Positions 28,901-36,862 of a DNA stretch of 64,000 bases are shown here, piece by piece (the first letter of the stretch is position 1; each line of letters begins with the position of its first letter). The notes beneath the pieces are model-generated. The model was given only the letters and a program-made list of their open reading frames with translations, did no database searches and was not told where the DNA came from. Position numbers and translations under genes: made by a program. Source of the DNA: Paludibacteraceae bacterium (lineage in GTDB: Bacteria; Bacteroidota; Bacteroidia; Bacteroidales; Paludibacteraceae); contig JAGCWA010000002.1 of assembly GCA_017962085.1 (NCBI GenBank), positions 62,001 to 126,000 on the forward strand, given 5' to 3'.

Positions 28901-29147
28901 GGAAGTGAAGGCTTTGGCGGGCGATTTAACAGCGGTGGATGAACTGCGGAACGAGACCACTTCCCTGCTTGTCTACAACGTGGAGGAGGGCTTCTGCTTC
29001 GAGACGGTAGGCAAGGCGCAATGGGTGACGATTTACGATATGCGTGGTCTTTTGGTAGACCAATTCTATATGCAGGCCGGTATGCGTATCGTGAAACCGA
29101 TTCGTTCGGGCGTCTATGTGGTGAACGGACAGAAGATTGTTCGATGA
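25920..29147 (+). CDS. Large secreted multidomain protein with HExxH motif and T9SS-like tail
   Basis: 1,075 residues. The signal peptide is MKTRLLSIIAFSLACCASAWA. Two beta-sandwich, carbohydrate-binding-like modules follow (about residues 20-210 and 295-440), then a helical spacer rich in FIVAR-type repeats (about 440-570) and a fibronectin III-like domain (ATFSGNNITERGFCW...VYYIRPYA). Next comes a segment with HEMCHAAGVG (His742), the HExxHxxG pattern of zinc proteases, and a ricin/actinohivin-like C-terminal lectin region. The end (YDMRGLLV...GVYVVNGQKIVR) looks like a Por secretion C-terminal sorting domain. Likely a surface or secreted peptidase acting on glycoproteins; the third zinc ligand is not obvious. 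Start chosen from the signal peptide and the promoter. Confidence 0.82.
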   Translation: MKTRLLSIIAFSLACCASAWADVDISEFYLQNYGFDDSEHFDYKANEQGNVAQEILPVYGWSKDIGVDYTVTGVYELGTGKTFNTNGKVPSSGYQGSKGGCLVLSTGWEESLKYYQKITLPAGSYKLQAAFYNGSNSTNGYSLLGWIPDNGSSSLSRLSSFPMNWTVDEVTFTLSSEKEGKVQIGFKGVANGSANSAKVVVDFVRLYLVGDDNTLMEDMRSTLRSTISSAMATYGEGTGNNAADLKAAIEASQQVYDGNATYAELYKANEAMKNQLEVYGWANSTLDHPADMTRFIVNPSFEDGFEGWSVSGLQTQSNTSFSLKAGNYYAEKWVSANTKVGSASVVQEIGSEAPNGVYTLKVAAQNTQDGKSGQTGAWIIAGGDSVAVSDKKEYTLQFTHLEEGFTIGYVAKNASGNWLAVDNFRLLYSAASMDDYTAEIQRRVEVAENLLSGTIYKAYRTQLESEVSKAKEWLGSPNEKDLSSIATRLRQYTGLAASSAAAFQRLAEEVALAENTYEEGKNGSAELLAAINEAKKYLGNESMGVDDLDGCVKRLDDAIFTFQVANATGDVPTVVTDPRHATGATMAFGRATFSGNNITERGFCWSTSSNPTVLDERSSLSYSNNGAIYVMTGLTPSTVYYIRPYAITRSNAVGYGERIKICTLPKGDITWSYNNGGSDEENKRINEAVADACDVWNNITSIRGLHLTVSYGASTQTADCSYGGWMRVGPNASYQRTGTIQHEMCHAAGVGTTDNWMNSSVYRQETTKGFWLGERTDQILHFLENDNSAQLKGDNTHFWPYGINGAHEDDGTRILYYANALIIQALGEDNLPPVSGAFASPAYTFTQEDYETYYLLSAGQNVSTPTSLRLENGNLSVKATDWKTLLKENAYAWKIHFEPETQLYDFRNVSEDKSLSCANSRLSLGSQEKFGIQLMGSRQNVTNQYFNLKSYWMVFADGTNRPMALSSSNNNVSAARFDHQNSASQQRWIILSKAEVKALAGDLTAVDELRNETTSLLVYNVEEGFCFETVGKAQWVTIYDMRGLLVDQFYMQAGMRIVKPIRSGVYVVNGQKIVR

Positions 29148-29267
29148 TACGCTCAACCCTTGATTCGTGTGGACTGTAGTTTCTCACGGAGAAAAGAGTT
29201 CAGGGAGTTTGATGCGATAATTTCGCATCAAACTAATCGTAAAATAGTAAATAGTAAATGTTTTAAG

Positions 29268-29873
29268 ATGAACGTAGTGATTAATAAAATTAGAGAGAAG
29301 AATAATGTAAGGGGCATAGCGATCGCTTGTTTACTGATGTTCACGTACTTTTCCTGTATTTATGCGGCAAAGAGCACGGAACCGTCATATATGGAACGGG
29401 AAAATGTCAGTGTCGCAATTCCTGAAGAAGTTTTTTCTGTTGTGGAAAGCATGTCCGAGGATAATAAACCTGCGGTTGCCGTTGTTAACACCAGTTTGCG
29501 TGATTTCAAGGATAGGGATGTGTTCGGATGGACATGTTCTCTTACGATTGAATACAAAGATTTGGCTAACAATGGCATGCCAACGTCGGAGGAGTATAAT
29601 CTTGTAGTCAATTGGGTTACCCAACTTGATTCAGTCATTAAGGGCGATCCGGAACACCCCAATGCACTTTTCTTAGCCAGGGAGACTTTCGACGGGATGA
29701 TGGACGTATATTGGCAAGTGTATGATCCAGAGCCTGTTCACCAATACCTGCAATCTATCATCCAAGGGGAAAAATACCTACGTGAATTGGATTATAGAAT
29801 CGAGAAGGATATTCAATGGAAAAAAGTGGAAAGGTTCCTGCAAGATTTTTCAAAGAAGAAGAAGGAAAAATAA
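29268..29873 (+). CDS. Small exported protein of unknown function (weak DUF695 resemblance)
   Basis: About 201 residues from the ATG at 29268. The 36 residues preceding it in frame are poorly coding. An N-terminal basic stretch and hydrophobic helix (IREKNNVRGIAIACLLMFTYFSCIYA) indicates a signal peptide or membrane anchor, with a possible lipobox-like FSC. The middle contains WTCSLTIEYKDLANNGMPTSEEYNLVV and a later MMDVYWQVYDPEPVHQYLQ. This reminds me of DUF695 proteins, but the match is weak. The C-terminus is lysine-rich. It follows the large secreted protein on the same strand and ends at a palindrome shared with the convergent transporter. Confidence 0.6.
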   Translation: MNVVINKIREKNNVRGIAIACLLMFTYFSCIYAAKSTEPSYMERENVSVAIPEEVFSVVESMSEDNKPAVAVVNTSLRDFKDRDVFGWTCSLTIEYKDLANNGMPTSEEYNLVVNWVTQLDSVIKGDPEHPNALFLARETFDGMMDVYWQVYDPEPVHQYLQSIIQGEKYLRELDYRIEKDIQWKKVERFLQDFSKKKKEK

Positions 29874-29901
29874 TATTGGTTCGAAATATTGGTACAAAAT
29901 A

Positions 29902-29927
29902 TAGGGGCGAAAAATTTTTCGCCCCTA
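29902..29927. repeat. REP-like perfect 26-bp palindrome
   Basis: TAGGGGCGAAAAA followed by its exact reverse complement. It lies between convergent genes and probably ends transcription from both sides. A close relative is at 31647-31675. Confidence 0.75.
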
Positions 29928-29955
29928 CGTTGTTTTGTATGTAATGTTTTTTGCC

Positions 29956-31620
29956 CTACAAAATCAAAACCAGTATTTGCGCGGATAGGATGCGCAGGAA
30001 CATCGTCAACGGATATACCGTAGCATAGGCGGTGGATTGCGCCTGCACGGGTGCGATGGAGTTGGCATACTCCAAGGCAGGCGGATTGGTGGTCACGCCG
30101 GAGAGGAGTCCGCAGATCTTCAGGTAATTGATCTTCATGATGCGTGCGGTGACCGAAATGAGTATCGCAGGCACGAAGGTGATGATCACACCGTAGAGCA
30201 TCCAAACGTAGCCTCCGTTAGAGAATGTCTCCACGAAATTGGTACCGGAGGAGAGTCCCACGCTACCCAGGAAGAGGATGATGCCCAATTCCTTCATCAG
30301 TGCGTTCGCGCCTGGGGTCATGTAGAAATTGATGTCGAACACCCTACCCTTATGGCCAAGGATCAGCGCCACGATCAGCGGACCACCGGCCAAGCCCAGT
30401 TTAGCGGAGGCTGGAAGTCCTGGAATGGCGAACGGTACGCTTCCCAGCAAGATACCGAGGAAGATGCCTAAGAAGATGGCCACGACGTTCGGAACGGCCA
30501 ATTGTTGGAGCGAGTTGCCTATCTCCTTTTGGATCTCAGGCAACAACGTTTTCTTTCCCACCACGCGCACGGTATCGCCCAATTCGACCGTGGTATCCAG
30601 TGTAGGCAAAATCTCCATACCAGCGCGGAAAATACGGGTGATATTGGCTTCGTAGCGTCTGTAGATACCGATCTGCTCGATGGTTCTGCCCGCGATTTTT
30701 CGGTTGGTGACCAACACCTCGAACATGGCCAGCGCCCCGTCTACCTCACGTTTCATGCCCAGCTCCACGGGACCCACCGCCATCTCCAGGCTAGGCACGT
30801 AGTCCTTGTTGGAGACACCGAAGAGGACGTCGCCCTCCTGCAGCACATCGTCGTCGTGAAGTATGTCGAAGCGGTCGTTGTGCAACACACGGGAGAGCAC
30901 GAAGTTCTGACCGAACATATTCTTGAAGTCGCTGATGGTTCTGCCGATCAGGTTAGCGTTGGTGACCTTCACCTGCACGCTTTCCAGTTTGCCACGTTTG
31001 TTGTTGGCGATTTGCTCGGTATATTTGTCGGCCTCGTCCTTAACCTTTATCTTGAAGATAGCCCTGATGATGAGCATGGTCGATATGATACCGATCACAC
31101 CGAAAGGATAAGCCATCGCATAAGCCATACCCGATTGTTCGATGCCCAAAGCGTCCGTGCCGAGCGCCTGTTGTGCGGCACCCAAGCTAGGCGTGTTGGT
31201 GACGGCTCCGGAGAGGATACCCACGATCACGGATTTGTCCAGACCCGTCGCGTAGTAGACGCAGATCGTGGCGATCACACCCATGACGATGTAGCCGACG
31301 GCCAGCAGGTTCAGTTTCATACCATCGTTCTTGAATGAGCCCGCGAAGCGAGGACCCACGTCGATACCGATGGAGTAGACGAAGAGTATCAGACCGAATT
31401 CCTTTACGAAGCCTAATATCTGCGCATCGAGCGGTGTGGAGCCGAAGAAGCCCTTGGCGTGGGCCAGGAATATTCCCACGAATAGGACGCCTGCGATGCC
31501 CAAACGGATGCCCTTGATGGATATCTTGCCTAATGTGAGGCCTAAAAAGGCGGTGATGCATAGGTAGATCAATGTCGAGGCAATGTTTGTACCCGCAAAA
31601 AGATTGATGATGAATTCCAT
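29956..31620 (-). CDS. AspT/YidE-type putative transporter with two RCK-C domains
   Basis: 554-residue inner-membrane protein of the aspartate:alanine exchanger family. Five or so hydrophobic helices at the N-terminus (about 5-185) include SGAVTNTPSLGAAQQAL. Two cytosolic TrkA-C (RCK-C) domains follow (about 205-290 and 300-375), then five to six more helices (about 385-554) with the mirrored SGVTTNPPALEYAN. This inverted-repeat layout is the family hallmark. Substrate is not deducible; an anion or amino-acid exchanger is likely. It is bracketed by two REP-like palindromes and separated from purA by about 130 nt. Confidence 0.87.
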   Translation of the reverse strand: MEFIINLFAGTNIASTLIYLCITAFLGLTLGKISIKGIRLGIAGVLFVGIFLAHAKGFFGSTPLDAQILGFVKEFGLILFVYSIGIDVGPRFAGSFKNDGMKLNLLAVGYIVMGVIATICVYYATGLDKSVIVGILSGAVTNTPSLGAAQQALGTDALGIEQSGMAYAMAYPFGVIGIISTMLIIRAIFKIKVKDEADKYTEQIANNKRGKLESVQVKVTNANLIGRTISDFKNMFGQNFVLSRVLHNDRFDILHDDDVLQEGDVLFGVSNKDYVPSLEMAVGPVELGMKREVDGALAMFEVLVTNRKIAGRTIEQIGIYRRYEANITRIFRAGMEILPTLDTTVELGDTVRVVGKKTLLPEIQKEIGNSLQQLAVPNVVAIFLGIFLGILLGSVPFAIPGLPASAKLGLAGGPLIVALILGHKGRVFDINFYMTPGANALMKELGIILFLGSVGLSSGTNFVETFSNGGYVWMLYGVIITFVPAILISVTARIMKINYLKICGLLSGVTTNPPALEYANSIAPVQAQSTAYATVYPLTMFLRILSAQILVLIL

Positions 31621-31646
31621 AGATGTATCTGTTTTGTTTAAAAAAT

Positions 31647-31675
31647 GTAGGGGCGAAAAAACATTTCGCCCCTAC
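31647..31675. repeat. REP-like hairpin upstream of the transporter gene
   Basis: GTAGGGGCGAAA and TTTCGCCCCTAC, 12-bp perfect arms with a 5-nt loop. Same family as 29902-29927. Confidence 0.75.
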
Positions 31676-31751
31676 GGTATTTTACCGAAAAATTCTTTGT
31701 CTATACATACGATGTATCGTACTGAAAAATCTTTCGTTCCAACCGTACATA

Positions 31752-33029
31752 TTATTCAAAGTCGCGGTATCTGATGATCGTCTGTTCGCGGTCTGGACCG
31801 ACGGAGACGATTTTGATAGGCACTTCAAGGTAATCCTCCAAGAAATCGAGGTAAGCGTTGAACTCTTCAGGGAATTCGTTTTCGCTCTTCATGGAGGACA
31901 TTTTCGTCTTCCATCCGTCCATCTCTTGGTAGATCGGTTCCACAGAGCCCTCCGTCACGTCGAAAGGAAACTCGTCGGTCTCGACACCATTCACCTTGTA
32001 GGCCACGCAAGCCTTGATTTTATCGAAGCCATCCAACACATCGCTCTTCATCATGATCAGTTTGGTCACACCGTTGATCATGACCGCATACTTTAGGGCG
32101 ACGAGGTCGATCCAACCGCAGCGGCGCTCACGACCCGTCACAGCTCCGTACTCATGTCCGAGGTCACGGATTGTCTTTCCGGTCTCGTCGAACAATTCAG
32201 TAGGGAACGGACCCGAGCCCACGCGTGTGCAGTAAGCCTTGAAGATACCGAAGACGTCACCGATCTTGTTCGGAGCGACGCCCAAGCCTGTGCAAGCGCC
32301 TGCGCAGATCGTGTTGGAAGAGGTCACGAACGGATAAGAACCGAAGTCCACGTCCAGCATGGTACCTTGGGCACCCTCCGCGAGGATGGTCTTGCCTTCG
32401 GCGAGCATACCGTTCAATTCGTATTCGCTATCGATGAATTGGAACTCCTTCAGTTTCTTCACGCCCTCGAACCAATCCTTCTCGATCGGAGCCAAGTCGT
32501 ATTGGAAATCGTAATGGCTTAGGATCTCCTTATGTCTTGAAATAGCCTTGTTATACTTCTCCTCGAAGTTATTCAGCAGGTCGCCCACGCGGAGGCCGTT
32601 TCTGCTGATCTTGTCCGTGTAAGTAGGTCCGATACCCTTGCCGGTGGTGCCAATCTTAGAGGAACCCTTGGCGGATTCGTAGGCGGCGTCCAGCAGACGG
32701 TGGGTCGGTAAAATCAAGTGCGCCTTCTTGGAGATGTACAATCTGCTTTTCAGGTCATGGCCGGATTTCTCCAACTCCTCCACCTCTTTCTTGAAGAGAG
32801 CAGGGTCGAGCACCACACCATTACCGATCACATTCACCTTTCCGCCCTGGAAGATACCAGACGGAATCGAGCGCAACACATACTTCTGACCTTCGAATTC
32901 GAGAGTATGTCCGGCATTTGGTCCTCCTTGGAAACGAGTAACGACGTCGTAGCTGGGTGTCAACACGTCAACCACTTTTCCCTTACCCTCGTCTCCCCAT
33001 TGAAGACCTAACAATACGTCAACTTTCAT
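31752..33029 (-). CDS. purA: Adenylosuccinate synthetase
   Basis: Joins IMP and aspartate with GTP to make adenylosuccinate, first committed step to AMP. 425 residues. The N-terminal LLGLQWGDEGKGKVVD carries the GTP/IMP loop, followed by FQGGPNAGHT, GTTGKGIGPTYTDK and EGAQGTMLDVDFGSYPFVT; the C-terminal part has GYP-free but normal VTGRERRCGWIDLVALKYA. It starts 17 nt after the pseudouridine synthase stop, so the two are probably co-transcribed. Confidence 0.97.
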   Translation of the reverse strand: MKVDVLLGLQWGDEGKGKVVDVLTPSYDVVTRFQGGPNAGHTLEFEGQKYVLRSIPSGIFQGGKVNVIGNGVVLDPALFKKEVEELEKSGHDLKSRLYISKKAHLILPTHRLLDAAYESAKGSSKIGTTGKGIGPTYTDKISRNGLRVGDLLNNFEEKYNKAISRHKEILSHYDFQYDLAPIEKDWFEGVKKLKEFQFIDSEYELNGMLAEGKTILAEGAQGTMLDVDFGSYPFVTSSNTICAGACTGLGVAPNKIGDVFGIFKAYCTRVGSGPFPTELFDETGKTIRDLGHEYGAVTGRERRCGWIDLVALKYAVMINGVTKLIMMKSDVLDGFDKIKACVAYKVNGVETDEFPFDVTEGSVEPIYQEMDGWKTKMSSMKSENEFPEEFNAYLDFLEDYLEVPIKIVSVGPDREQTIIRYRDFE

Positions 33030-33046
33030 TTGATATGCAATTTATT

Positions 33047-34462
33047 TTACTCGAATGCGCCCATGCGCAACATATTCACTTCCTTCTCGGAGAGGAATCT
33101 CCATTGTCCACGTTTCAGGTTCTTCTTCGTCAAACCGGCGAAGTATACCCTATCCAGGCGAACCACCTTGTAGCCCAAGTGCTCGAAGATTCTGCGGACG
33201 ATACGGTTTCTTCCAGAGTGGATCTCGATACCGATCTTTCTGTGCTCGTCCTCGTCCAAGAAGCTGATCTCGTCGGCCTTGATCTCTCCGTCCTCCAGCA
33301 TGATGCCCGCCATGATCTTGTCGTAGTCATCCTGTGTAAGACCCTTATCGAGAGTTACTTGGTAAATCTTCTTCTTGTTATACTTCGGATGGGTCAGTTT
33401 GGCTGCCAAGTCACCGTCGTTGGTGAGGAGCAACACACCCGTCGTGTTTCTGTCGAGACGACCTACAGGGTAGATACGCTCGTGGCAAGCGTTCTTCACG
33501 ATGTCCAAAACCGTCAACTTTGCGTATGGATCGTCGTTGGAAGTGACGCAGTCTTTCGGCTTGTTCAGCAAGAGGTAAATTCTCTTGTCTGGGGAAACCA
33601 ATTGATCGTGGATCATGACCTTGTCGCCACGGAGAATCTTAGTTCCCAATTCGCTGACATTCACACCGTTAACCGTTACAACACCAGCTTGAATCAGTTC
33701 GTCTGCCTCACGACGTGAGCAGATACCAGCGTTGGCGAGGAACTTGTTCAAACGAATCTGCTCGTTTGGATCCTCCACGATGGAGCGGTATTCGATTGGT
33801 CTTGTGATATTCTTGAATTGCTTGTTGTTACCACCCTTCTTGAATCCGCCGCCACGGTTATTGTTGTTGTTATATCCACCGCCACGGTTGTTGTTGTTGT
33901 ATCCACCGCCGCGGTTGTTGTTGTAACCGCCGCCACGGTTGTTGTTGTATCCGCCGCCACGGTTGTTGTTGAATCCGCCACCACGGTTGTTGTTGTATCC
34001 GCCGCCACGGTTATTGTTGTAACCGCCGCCACGGTTGTTATTGTAGCCACCACGGTTGTTCGGGCGATAATCACCGTCATAGTTGCCGTTCCCTTGGTTG
34101 TCGTTGTCACGGTTGTCGCGGTTGTCTCGGTAGTTGTTGTAGTTGCGGTTGTTATATCCGCCTCCATTGTTATACCCGCCACCGTTGTTGCCGTATCCGC
34201 CGTCGTTGTTGTAACGGTTGTTCGGACGATAAGGGCGACTGTTCTGGTATTCGCCGTCATTTTCCATGTTGTAGCGTGTTGACTCCCCTATTCTCCTTCT
34301 AGGACGTTTCATAGAAGGGTCCGCATTGTTTCTAACTACCCGATTATCGCTGTTGAAATTTGGGTTGAAACTTTTTCTCTCTTTCTGGATCTCTCCATCA
34401 TTGTTTTCGGCACTGTAGTTCCTCCCGGAATCTTTTTGCCATTCTTCTTCGTTAGGATACAT
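33047..34462 (-). CDS. RsuA/RluB-family pseudouridine synthase with long Asn/Gly/Arg repeat extension
   Basis: Isomerises a uridine in ribosomal RNA. The C-terminal 240 residues form a normal enzyme: S4 RNA-binding domain (IRLNKFLANAGICSRREADELI), then catalytic GRLDRNTTGVLLLTNDG (Asp near residue 335). The first 220 residues are extreme low complexity, with many copies of a GGGYNNNR-type unit plus YNNRD runs, flanked by charged sequence. Length is 471, about twice the usual 240-250. Such extensions occur in Bacteroidota homologues and resemble RGG/NGG-type RNA-binding tails. It has its own promoter and precedes purA. Confidence 0.93.
   Translation of the reverse strand: MYPNEEEWQKDSGRNYSAENNDGEIQKERKSFNPNFNSDNRVVRNNADPSMKRPRRRIGESTRYNMENDGEYQNSRPYRPNNRYNNDGGYGNNGGGYNNGGGYNNRNYNNYRDNRDNRDNDNQGNGNYDGDYRPNNRGGYNNNRGGGYNNNRGGGYNNNRGGGFNNNRGGGYNNNRGGGYNNNRGGGYNNNNRGGGYNNNNNRGGGFKKGGNNKQFKNITRPIEYRSIVEDPNEQIRLNKFLANAGICSRREADELIQAGVVTVNGVNVSELGTKILRGDKVMIHDQLVSPDKRIYLLLNKPKDCVTSNDDPYAKLTVLDIVKNACHERIYPVGRLDRNTTGVLLLTNDGDLAAKLTHPKYNKKKIYQVTLDKGLTQDDYDKIMAGIMLEDGEIKADEISFLDEDEHRKIGIEIHSGRNRIVRRIFEHLGYKVVRLDRVYFAGLTKKNLKRGQWRFLSEKEVNMLRMGAFE
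33840..34210. repeat. In-frame degenerate tandem repeat inside the pseudouridine synthase gene
   Basis: Repeating 21-27 bp units encoding GGGYNNNR variants, phased with the reading frame, so length changes would keep the frame. Long antisense frames rich in Val or Thr here are by-products. Confidence 0.85.
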
Positions 34463-34606
34463 AATTAATCTTTAATAAAACAAATAAATACACTCAATGT
34501 AATAATTTATACTTAGGCTTTTCATCGGGCAGGCTAATTCGTTTCTCTTTTTTCCGCCGTTCCCGATTTTATCGCTAAATTCACTCTCGCTTTTCCACTA
34601 GCCCCG

Positions 34607-34614
34607 CAAATGTA
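34607..34614 (-). promoter_or_regulatory. -7 box for the pseudouridine synthase-purA transcript
   Basis: TACATTTG on the minus strand, leaving a leader of about 140 nt before the start codon at 34462. Confidence 0.55.
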
Positions 34615-34698
34615 CTATTTTTTTAAACACGTGGTACGTTTTGTCGAAAAAATTTTCTATGCTTGGGTTGATTATGTGGACTATTTTTCTTTTCGCCT

Positions 34699-35583
34699 TT
34701 AAAAATCAACGGACACGGCCATTCCGAAATGGTTGTCGGCTGGGTTATAGGTGGGGATCGCGCTCACGTTGCGGTTCGCTTTGTCCAGCTTGAAGAGTCT
34801 GGTTTCCGCGGGGAGTAGCCATTGTCCTATTTTGGCGGAGAGTATGCCGATGCCTGCGCCGGTGAGCACATCGTTGAGCCAATGGCGGTCGTTGAATATG
34901 CGCATGAAGGCGACGCCTGAGGCGAACGTGTAGGCTGCGATGCCTATTTTCCCTCCGTATTCTATTCGCAGGAGTTCCGCACCCGAGAATACTGTGGCGG
35001 TGTGTCCTGAAGGGAAGGAGGTGAATGCGAGCGGACTGTTGGGGCGCCCTTCCTTCACGTGATGCTTGATGCATTGCTCCGCCGTGATCATTATCGTGTA
35101 TGAGGTGGCGCTGGCCGCTATTCGCTGAAGGAAGTTGTGCTTCGCCTTCAACCCTATGAAATCAATGCCGAGGTAGGAGGCTATGGGGAGGTATTGTAGT
35201 CCGTTGTCGATGGTGCAGCGCTTGCCGCCTCGCCATTGGTCCATCTTGTCTTTAATATTATATTTCACGTCGCACATCCATTTGTTGTTGACGCCTATCG
35301 CTCCGATAGTGATCAATGAGGCCGGCAAGAGGAGTTGTTGGGGGCGGAATCTGTATCGGTATTGCTCTGTCCTCAGACTATCTTCTGGGGACGCGTAGGC
35401 GGACGTCGTGGAGAGGTTGCAATGCAGCACCATGGTGAGCAGTAGGATGCGCATCGCCCTGTGCAGAAGAATGAATGTGCACAGCATCGCCAATATGGAT
35501 GTTGTGACGAGCAAAATCCGTACGGTTTTCCAATTTATTCCACTTGCCGTGTTGGTCATTCGTTGGTCCGTTATTGTGTGCAT
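34699..35583 (-). CDS. PAP2-family phosphatase, membrane associated
   Basis: Acid phosphatase fold acting on lipid phosphates (for example undecaprenyl-PP or lipid A phosphate) or small phosphoesters. All three motifs are visible: KEGRPNSPLAF, SFPSGHTATVF and the RxxxxxH of FNDRHWLNDVL. The N-terminus has a hydrophobic stretch (VRILLVTTSILAMLCTFILL) and then a second signal-like segment (MRILLLTMVLHCNLSTTSAYA). Several starts are possible: 35604 is too close to the mapped promoter; 35583 and 35559 keep both segments; 35454 would give a plain signal peptide. I list 35583. It is convergent with nothing and monocistronic. Confidence 0.83.
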   Translation of the reverse strand: MHTITDQRMTNTASGINWKTVRILLVTTSILAMLCTFILLHRAMRILLLTMVLHCNLSTTSAYASPEDSLRTEQYRYRFRPQQLLLPASLITIGAIGVNNKWMCDVKYNIKDKMDQWRGGKRCTIDNGLQYLPIASYLGIDFIGLKAKHNFLQRIAASATSYTIMITAEQCIKHHVKEGRPNSPLAFTSFPSGHTATVFSGAELLRIEYGGKIGIAAYTFASGVAFMRIFNDRHWLNDVLTGAGIGILSAKIGQWLLPAETRLFKLDKANRNVSAIPTYNPADNHFGMAVSVDF

Positions 35584-35614
35584 GAAAATAAGCCGATATG
35601 TCATGAATGTAACG

Positions 35615-35645
35615 CGAAGGTAATGAACGGAAATGTTATGGGCAA
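35615..35645 (-). promoter_or_regulatory. Promoter of the PAP2 gene
   Basis: Minus strand TTG (35643-35645), 20-nt spacer, TACCTTCG (one base off TAnnTTTG). Confidence 0.5.
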
Positions 35646-35677
35646 AAAAAAAGGAGTTTCAACAACCCCTCTTTTTT
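35644..35677 (-). terminator. Rho-independent terminator of the candidate small RNA
   Basis: Minus strand GGGGTT/AACTCC core stem (one G-T pair), extended by A-T pairs and followed by nine T. Confidence 0.7.
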
Positions 35678-35823
35678 GCAAACTAACTGTAAGAAATCAC
35701 AATCAAAGTTTAGTTACGTGGTTTTCTAAAAGTTATTCAATATATAGTTTTCATAAAAATCTTTTATCCGTCGCACCTTAGAGAAGACGTGTAAGTAAGT
35801 TGTATCTTTTTTCCTCTCAAATG
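35644..35823 (-). ncRNA. Candidate small RNA of about 180 nt
   Basis: A minus-strand unit bounded by a -7 box (TATCTTTG, 35830-35837) and a strong terminator (35644-35677), with no usable ORF (the only ATG frame encodes five residues). Another internal stem pairs AACTAA-x-CT with AGTTAGTT near its 3' end. Size and architecture (promoter, structured body, terminator) fit a stand-alone regulatory RNA, such as the 6S-like RNA described in Bacteroidales. I cannot verify that identity. The alternative is an attenuated leader of the PAP2 gene, but PAP2 has its own promoter. Confidence 0.5.
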
Positions 35824-35829
35824 CTATTG

Positions 35830-35837
35830 CAAAGATA
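35830..35837 (-). promoter_or_regulatory. -7 box of the candidate small RNA
   Basis: TATCTTTG on the minus strand. The -33 region is weak (TGG). Confidence 0.55.
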
Positions 35838-35965
35838 GGACAGAAGCCGTCTCTCCCCATGTAATATTTTCCCAAATCCATGGATAATTCTGTCAAGATG
35901 CATGGACGAATCTAATGGACGATTTTTATAAGATATTGAATATCATTATGATATGTATTAATTCG

Positions 35966-36790
35966 TCATGAATATAATTTATCGACGACATACAGCATGA
36001 ATCTATTCGGAACCAATCTGAAGGCGAAGGAAATCAGTTTGTACTTAGCCCCCGGAATGGATACGATCGACATTTTTTTCTTGCGGATTTGGCTTAGGAT
36101 CGCGCGGGAAATCTCTATGGGCCGCATTCCGTTTTGTTCGTCGTGCGCCATGATGCTGACCGCCTTTTCCCTCTTTTTCGTGTAGGCCGATTCGGGCGAT
36201 TGGGAGGCTTGGGTGAACTTCCTGCTTTGGGTGAATTCCGTCTTCGCGTCGCCTGGCAGCACGCAGCAGCATTGCACGTTGAACTGCTTCATCTCGATGG
36301 AGAGTGCTTGGGTGTATATCTTCACCGCCGCCTTGCTTGCGGAGTAGAATCCTTGGTAAGGGATGGGGATGAAGCCTGCCACCGAGGCTGTGGTGATGAT
36401 TTTGCCGCTTTTCTGCTTCCTCATGATGGGCAGGACCTCGTGGACGACGTTTACGGTGCCGAAGAAGTTGGTTTCGAACTGGAACTTAGCCTCTTCCGCC
36501 GAGGTTTCTTCTATCGCTCCGGCTATGCCGTTCCCCGCATTGCAGATGAGTATGTCTATCCTACCCTCCTTCTCCATGATTTCGGCTACTGCGGCCGTTA
36601 TGCTGGGGATATCCGTCACGTCCATTTGTAACGGTATGATTTTACCTTGGCTGGAGGGGTCTTCCTGTTGCTCCGCCAATCTGCGGGAGGCCGAGTAGAC
36701 CGTGTAGCCGTTTTGCATCAGCAGTTCGGCGGTCGCTTTTCCCAAACCGGCGCTTCCTCCAGTCAGGAAGACAATGTTTTCTTTGTTCAT
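35966..36790 (-). CDS. Short-chain dehydrogenase/reductase
   Basis: Classical SDR of about 274 residues: cofactor motif TGGSAGLGK (residues 8-16), NAGNGIAG near 88, catalytic Ser in TTASVAGF and YSASKAAVK (YxxxK) near 160. Resembles oxidoreductases of the retinol/acyl-carbonyl reducing type; substrate unknown. I chose the ATG at 36790, which gives the usual short N-terminus; the 17 extra residues of the longer frame are unlike SDR sequence. It lies 72 nt after the MBL gene, likely at the end of the mltF transcript. Confidence 0.88.
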   Translation of the reverse strand: MNKENIVFLTGGSAGLGKATAELLMQNGYTVYSASRRLAEQQEDPSSQGKIIPLQMDVTDIPSITAAVAEIMEKEGRIDILICNAGNGIAGAIEETSAEEAKFQFETNFFGTVNVVHEVLPIMRKQKSGKIITTASVAGFIPIPYQGFYSASKAAVKIYTQALSIEMKQFNVQCCCVLPGDAKTEFTQSRKFTQASQSPESAYTKKREKAVSIMAHDEQNGMRPIEISRAILSQIRKKKMSIVSIPGAKYKLISFAFRLVPNRFMLYVVDKLYS

Positions 36791-36862
36791 ATTATTGTAA
36801 ATGAATGAATTATACTGATCACACTGATGAGGGACATCCATTGGGGATTGTCCATGAAACCA

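Noticed and set aside
33748..34282. Thr- and Val-rich frames overlapping the pseudouridine synthase repeat
   Set aside because: By-products of the Asn/Gly repeat read in other frames.
35737..35754. Five-codon frame MKTIY inside the candidate small RNA
   Set aside because: Too short to support; noted only as the sole ATG frame in the unit.
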